Positions 6,302 through 6,829 of a DNA stretch of 6,829 bases are shown here, piece by piece. Both the position numbers and the translations under genes were made by a program. Within the stretch, counting starts at the first letter, position 1; each line of letters starts with the position of its first letter. The stretch is taken from the NCBI GenBank assembly GCA_018902765.1, contig JAHIQC010000125.1, positions 1 through 6,829 of the forward strand. Reading direction: 5' to 3'. The DNA comes from Actinomycetota bacterium. GTDB taxonomy: Bacteria > Actinomycetota > Coriobacteriia > Anaerosomatales > JAHIQC01. Below the pieces are notes generated by a model. It searched no databases. It was not told where the DNA came from and saw only the letters and a program-made list of their open reading frames with translations.

Positions 6302-6370
6302 GTTCACTGTGAACCGCCGTGCAATCCGCGCGGGGGTCGCGTTACGCTCGGGCACCTGCTCGGCTATCAT
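6302..6370 (+). promoter_or_regulatory. Putative leuS promoter with upstream dyad
   Basis: TATCAT (6365-6370) is a good -10. The hexamer 17 bases upstream, TTACGC (6342-6347), is a poor -35. Upstream lies the perfect dyad GTTCAC-T-GTGAAC (6302-6314), which could be a regulator site or a short hairpin after the lipoprotein gene. The 113-base gap is too short for a typical T-box leader, and I see no T-box sequence in it. Confidence 0.4.
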
Positions 6371-6408
6371 GCACAGGTACACTTCACTCGAAACGCCATG
6401 GAGGCCCT

Positions 6409-6829
6409 GTGTCTGAGAAGTACGACCCGCATGCGATAGAACTGAAGTGGCAGCAGGTATGGGAGCGAGACGGCCTGTACGCTGTCGACGAGGACACTGA
6501 CAAGCCCAAGTACTACGTGCTTGAGATGTTCCCGTACCCTTCAGGTGACATCCACATGGGCCATGTGCGCAACTACACCATCGGTGACGTTGTCGCACGC
6601 TTCTTCAAGATGCGCGGCTATTCGGTCCTTCATCCGATGGGCTGGGATGCATTCGGTCTTCCTGCCGAGAATGCGGCGATCAAGAGCTCTACTCATCCTG
6701 CGACGTGGACCTACGCGAACATCGAGACTCAGAAGGCCAGCTTCAAGCAGATGGGCTTCGGTTACGACTGGAACCGCCAGGTTGTCTCGGCTGACGTCGA
6801 TTACTATCGCTGGGGTCAGTGGATATTCC
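6409..6829 (+). CDS. leuS: Leucyl-tRNA synthetase, N-terminal part (3' truncated by window)
   Basis: LeuRS charges tRNA-Leu with leucine using ATP in the cytoplasm. The visible 140 residues are a small part of the usual 800-plus and run open to the window edge. They begin [18 protein letters not shown] (2-19), typical of bacterial LeuRS. The catalytic signature follows: [20 protein letters not shown] (39-58), which contains the class I HIGH motif as HMGH (49-52). Next come [19 protein letters not shown] and the [12 protein letters not shown] segment of the Rossmann fold. The start is GTG at 6409 with GGAGG (6400-6404) four bases upstream, a little close. The ATG at 6398 is in another frame. 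The N-terminus aligns with the normal family start, so nothing appears missing. Confidence 0.97.
   Translation, partial: MSEKYDPHAIELKWQQVWERDGLYAVDEDTDKPKYYVLEMFPYPSGDIHMGHVRNYTIGDVVARFFKMRGYSVLHPMGWDAFGLPAENAAIKSSTHPATWTYANIETQKASFKQMGFGYDWNRQVVSADVDYYRWGQWIF

Noticed and set aside
6296..6408. T-box riboswitch upstream of leuS
   Set aside because: The gap is too short for a normal T-box leader, and neither the T-box sequence nor a terminator/antiterminator pair is visible.
1..6829. CRISPR array or insertion sequence
   Set aside because: No regularly spaced repeats, transposase-like frames or terminal inverted repeats were seen.

Overview
The window looks like chromosomal DNA of a high-GC (roughly 60%) actinobacterium. 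An LCP/LytR-type wall protein followed by rsfS, with leuS further along, together with the protein sequences themselves, points to a Coriobacteriia-like lineage. That placement is inference from gene order and protein flavour, not from a search. All recognised genes are on the + strand.

Layout. (1) 1-1820 is a housekeeping run: the 3' end of an LCP/LytR-CpsA-Psr family gene, rsfS (ribosomal silencing factor) and a ten-helix EamA/DMT-family permease. rsfS and the permease overlap by 4 bp, so they are very likely co-transcribed. (2) 1821-2110 is a self-contained tRNA-Ala(GGC) unit with a good sigma70-type promoter, an encoded CCA end and a 14-bp terminator-like hairpin. (3) 2171-3831 is a complete type IV toxin-antitoxin system of the AbiE family: antitoxin/repressor AbiEi, then nucleotidyltransferase toxin AbiEii, overlapping by 4 bp. 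A 21-bp imperfect inverted repeat surrounds the AbiEi ribosome binding site and start codon. (4) 4010-6295 is a tight run of three exported proteins. The first is a single-cysteine secreted protein with a His/Cys arrangement like clan CD (caspase/gingipain-type) peptidases. The second is a secreted protein with a PepSY/FTP-like C-terminal half. The third is a small lipoprotein. (5) 6409 to the end is the start of leuS.

How the parts fit. The conserved flanks (LCP-rsfS and leuS) enclose about 4 kb of accessory material: the AbiE module and the three-gene export cassette. This stretch next to a tRNA gene looks like an accessory slot in an otherwise conserved neighbourhood. No integrase, transposase or duplicated tRNA end is visible. 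The least-explained part is the export cassette. I suggest a secreted protease-like enzyme paired in trans with a propeptide-like or inhibitor-like protein. No stretch over 300 bases is empty: the longest gene-to-gene gap (1821-2212) holds the tRNA unit and the AbiE control region.
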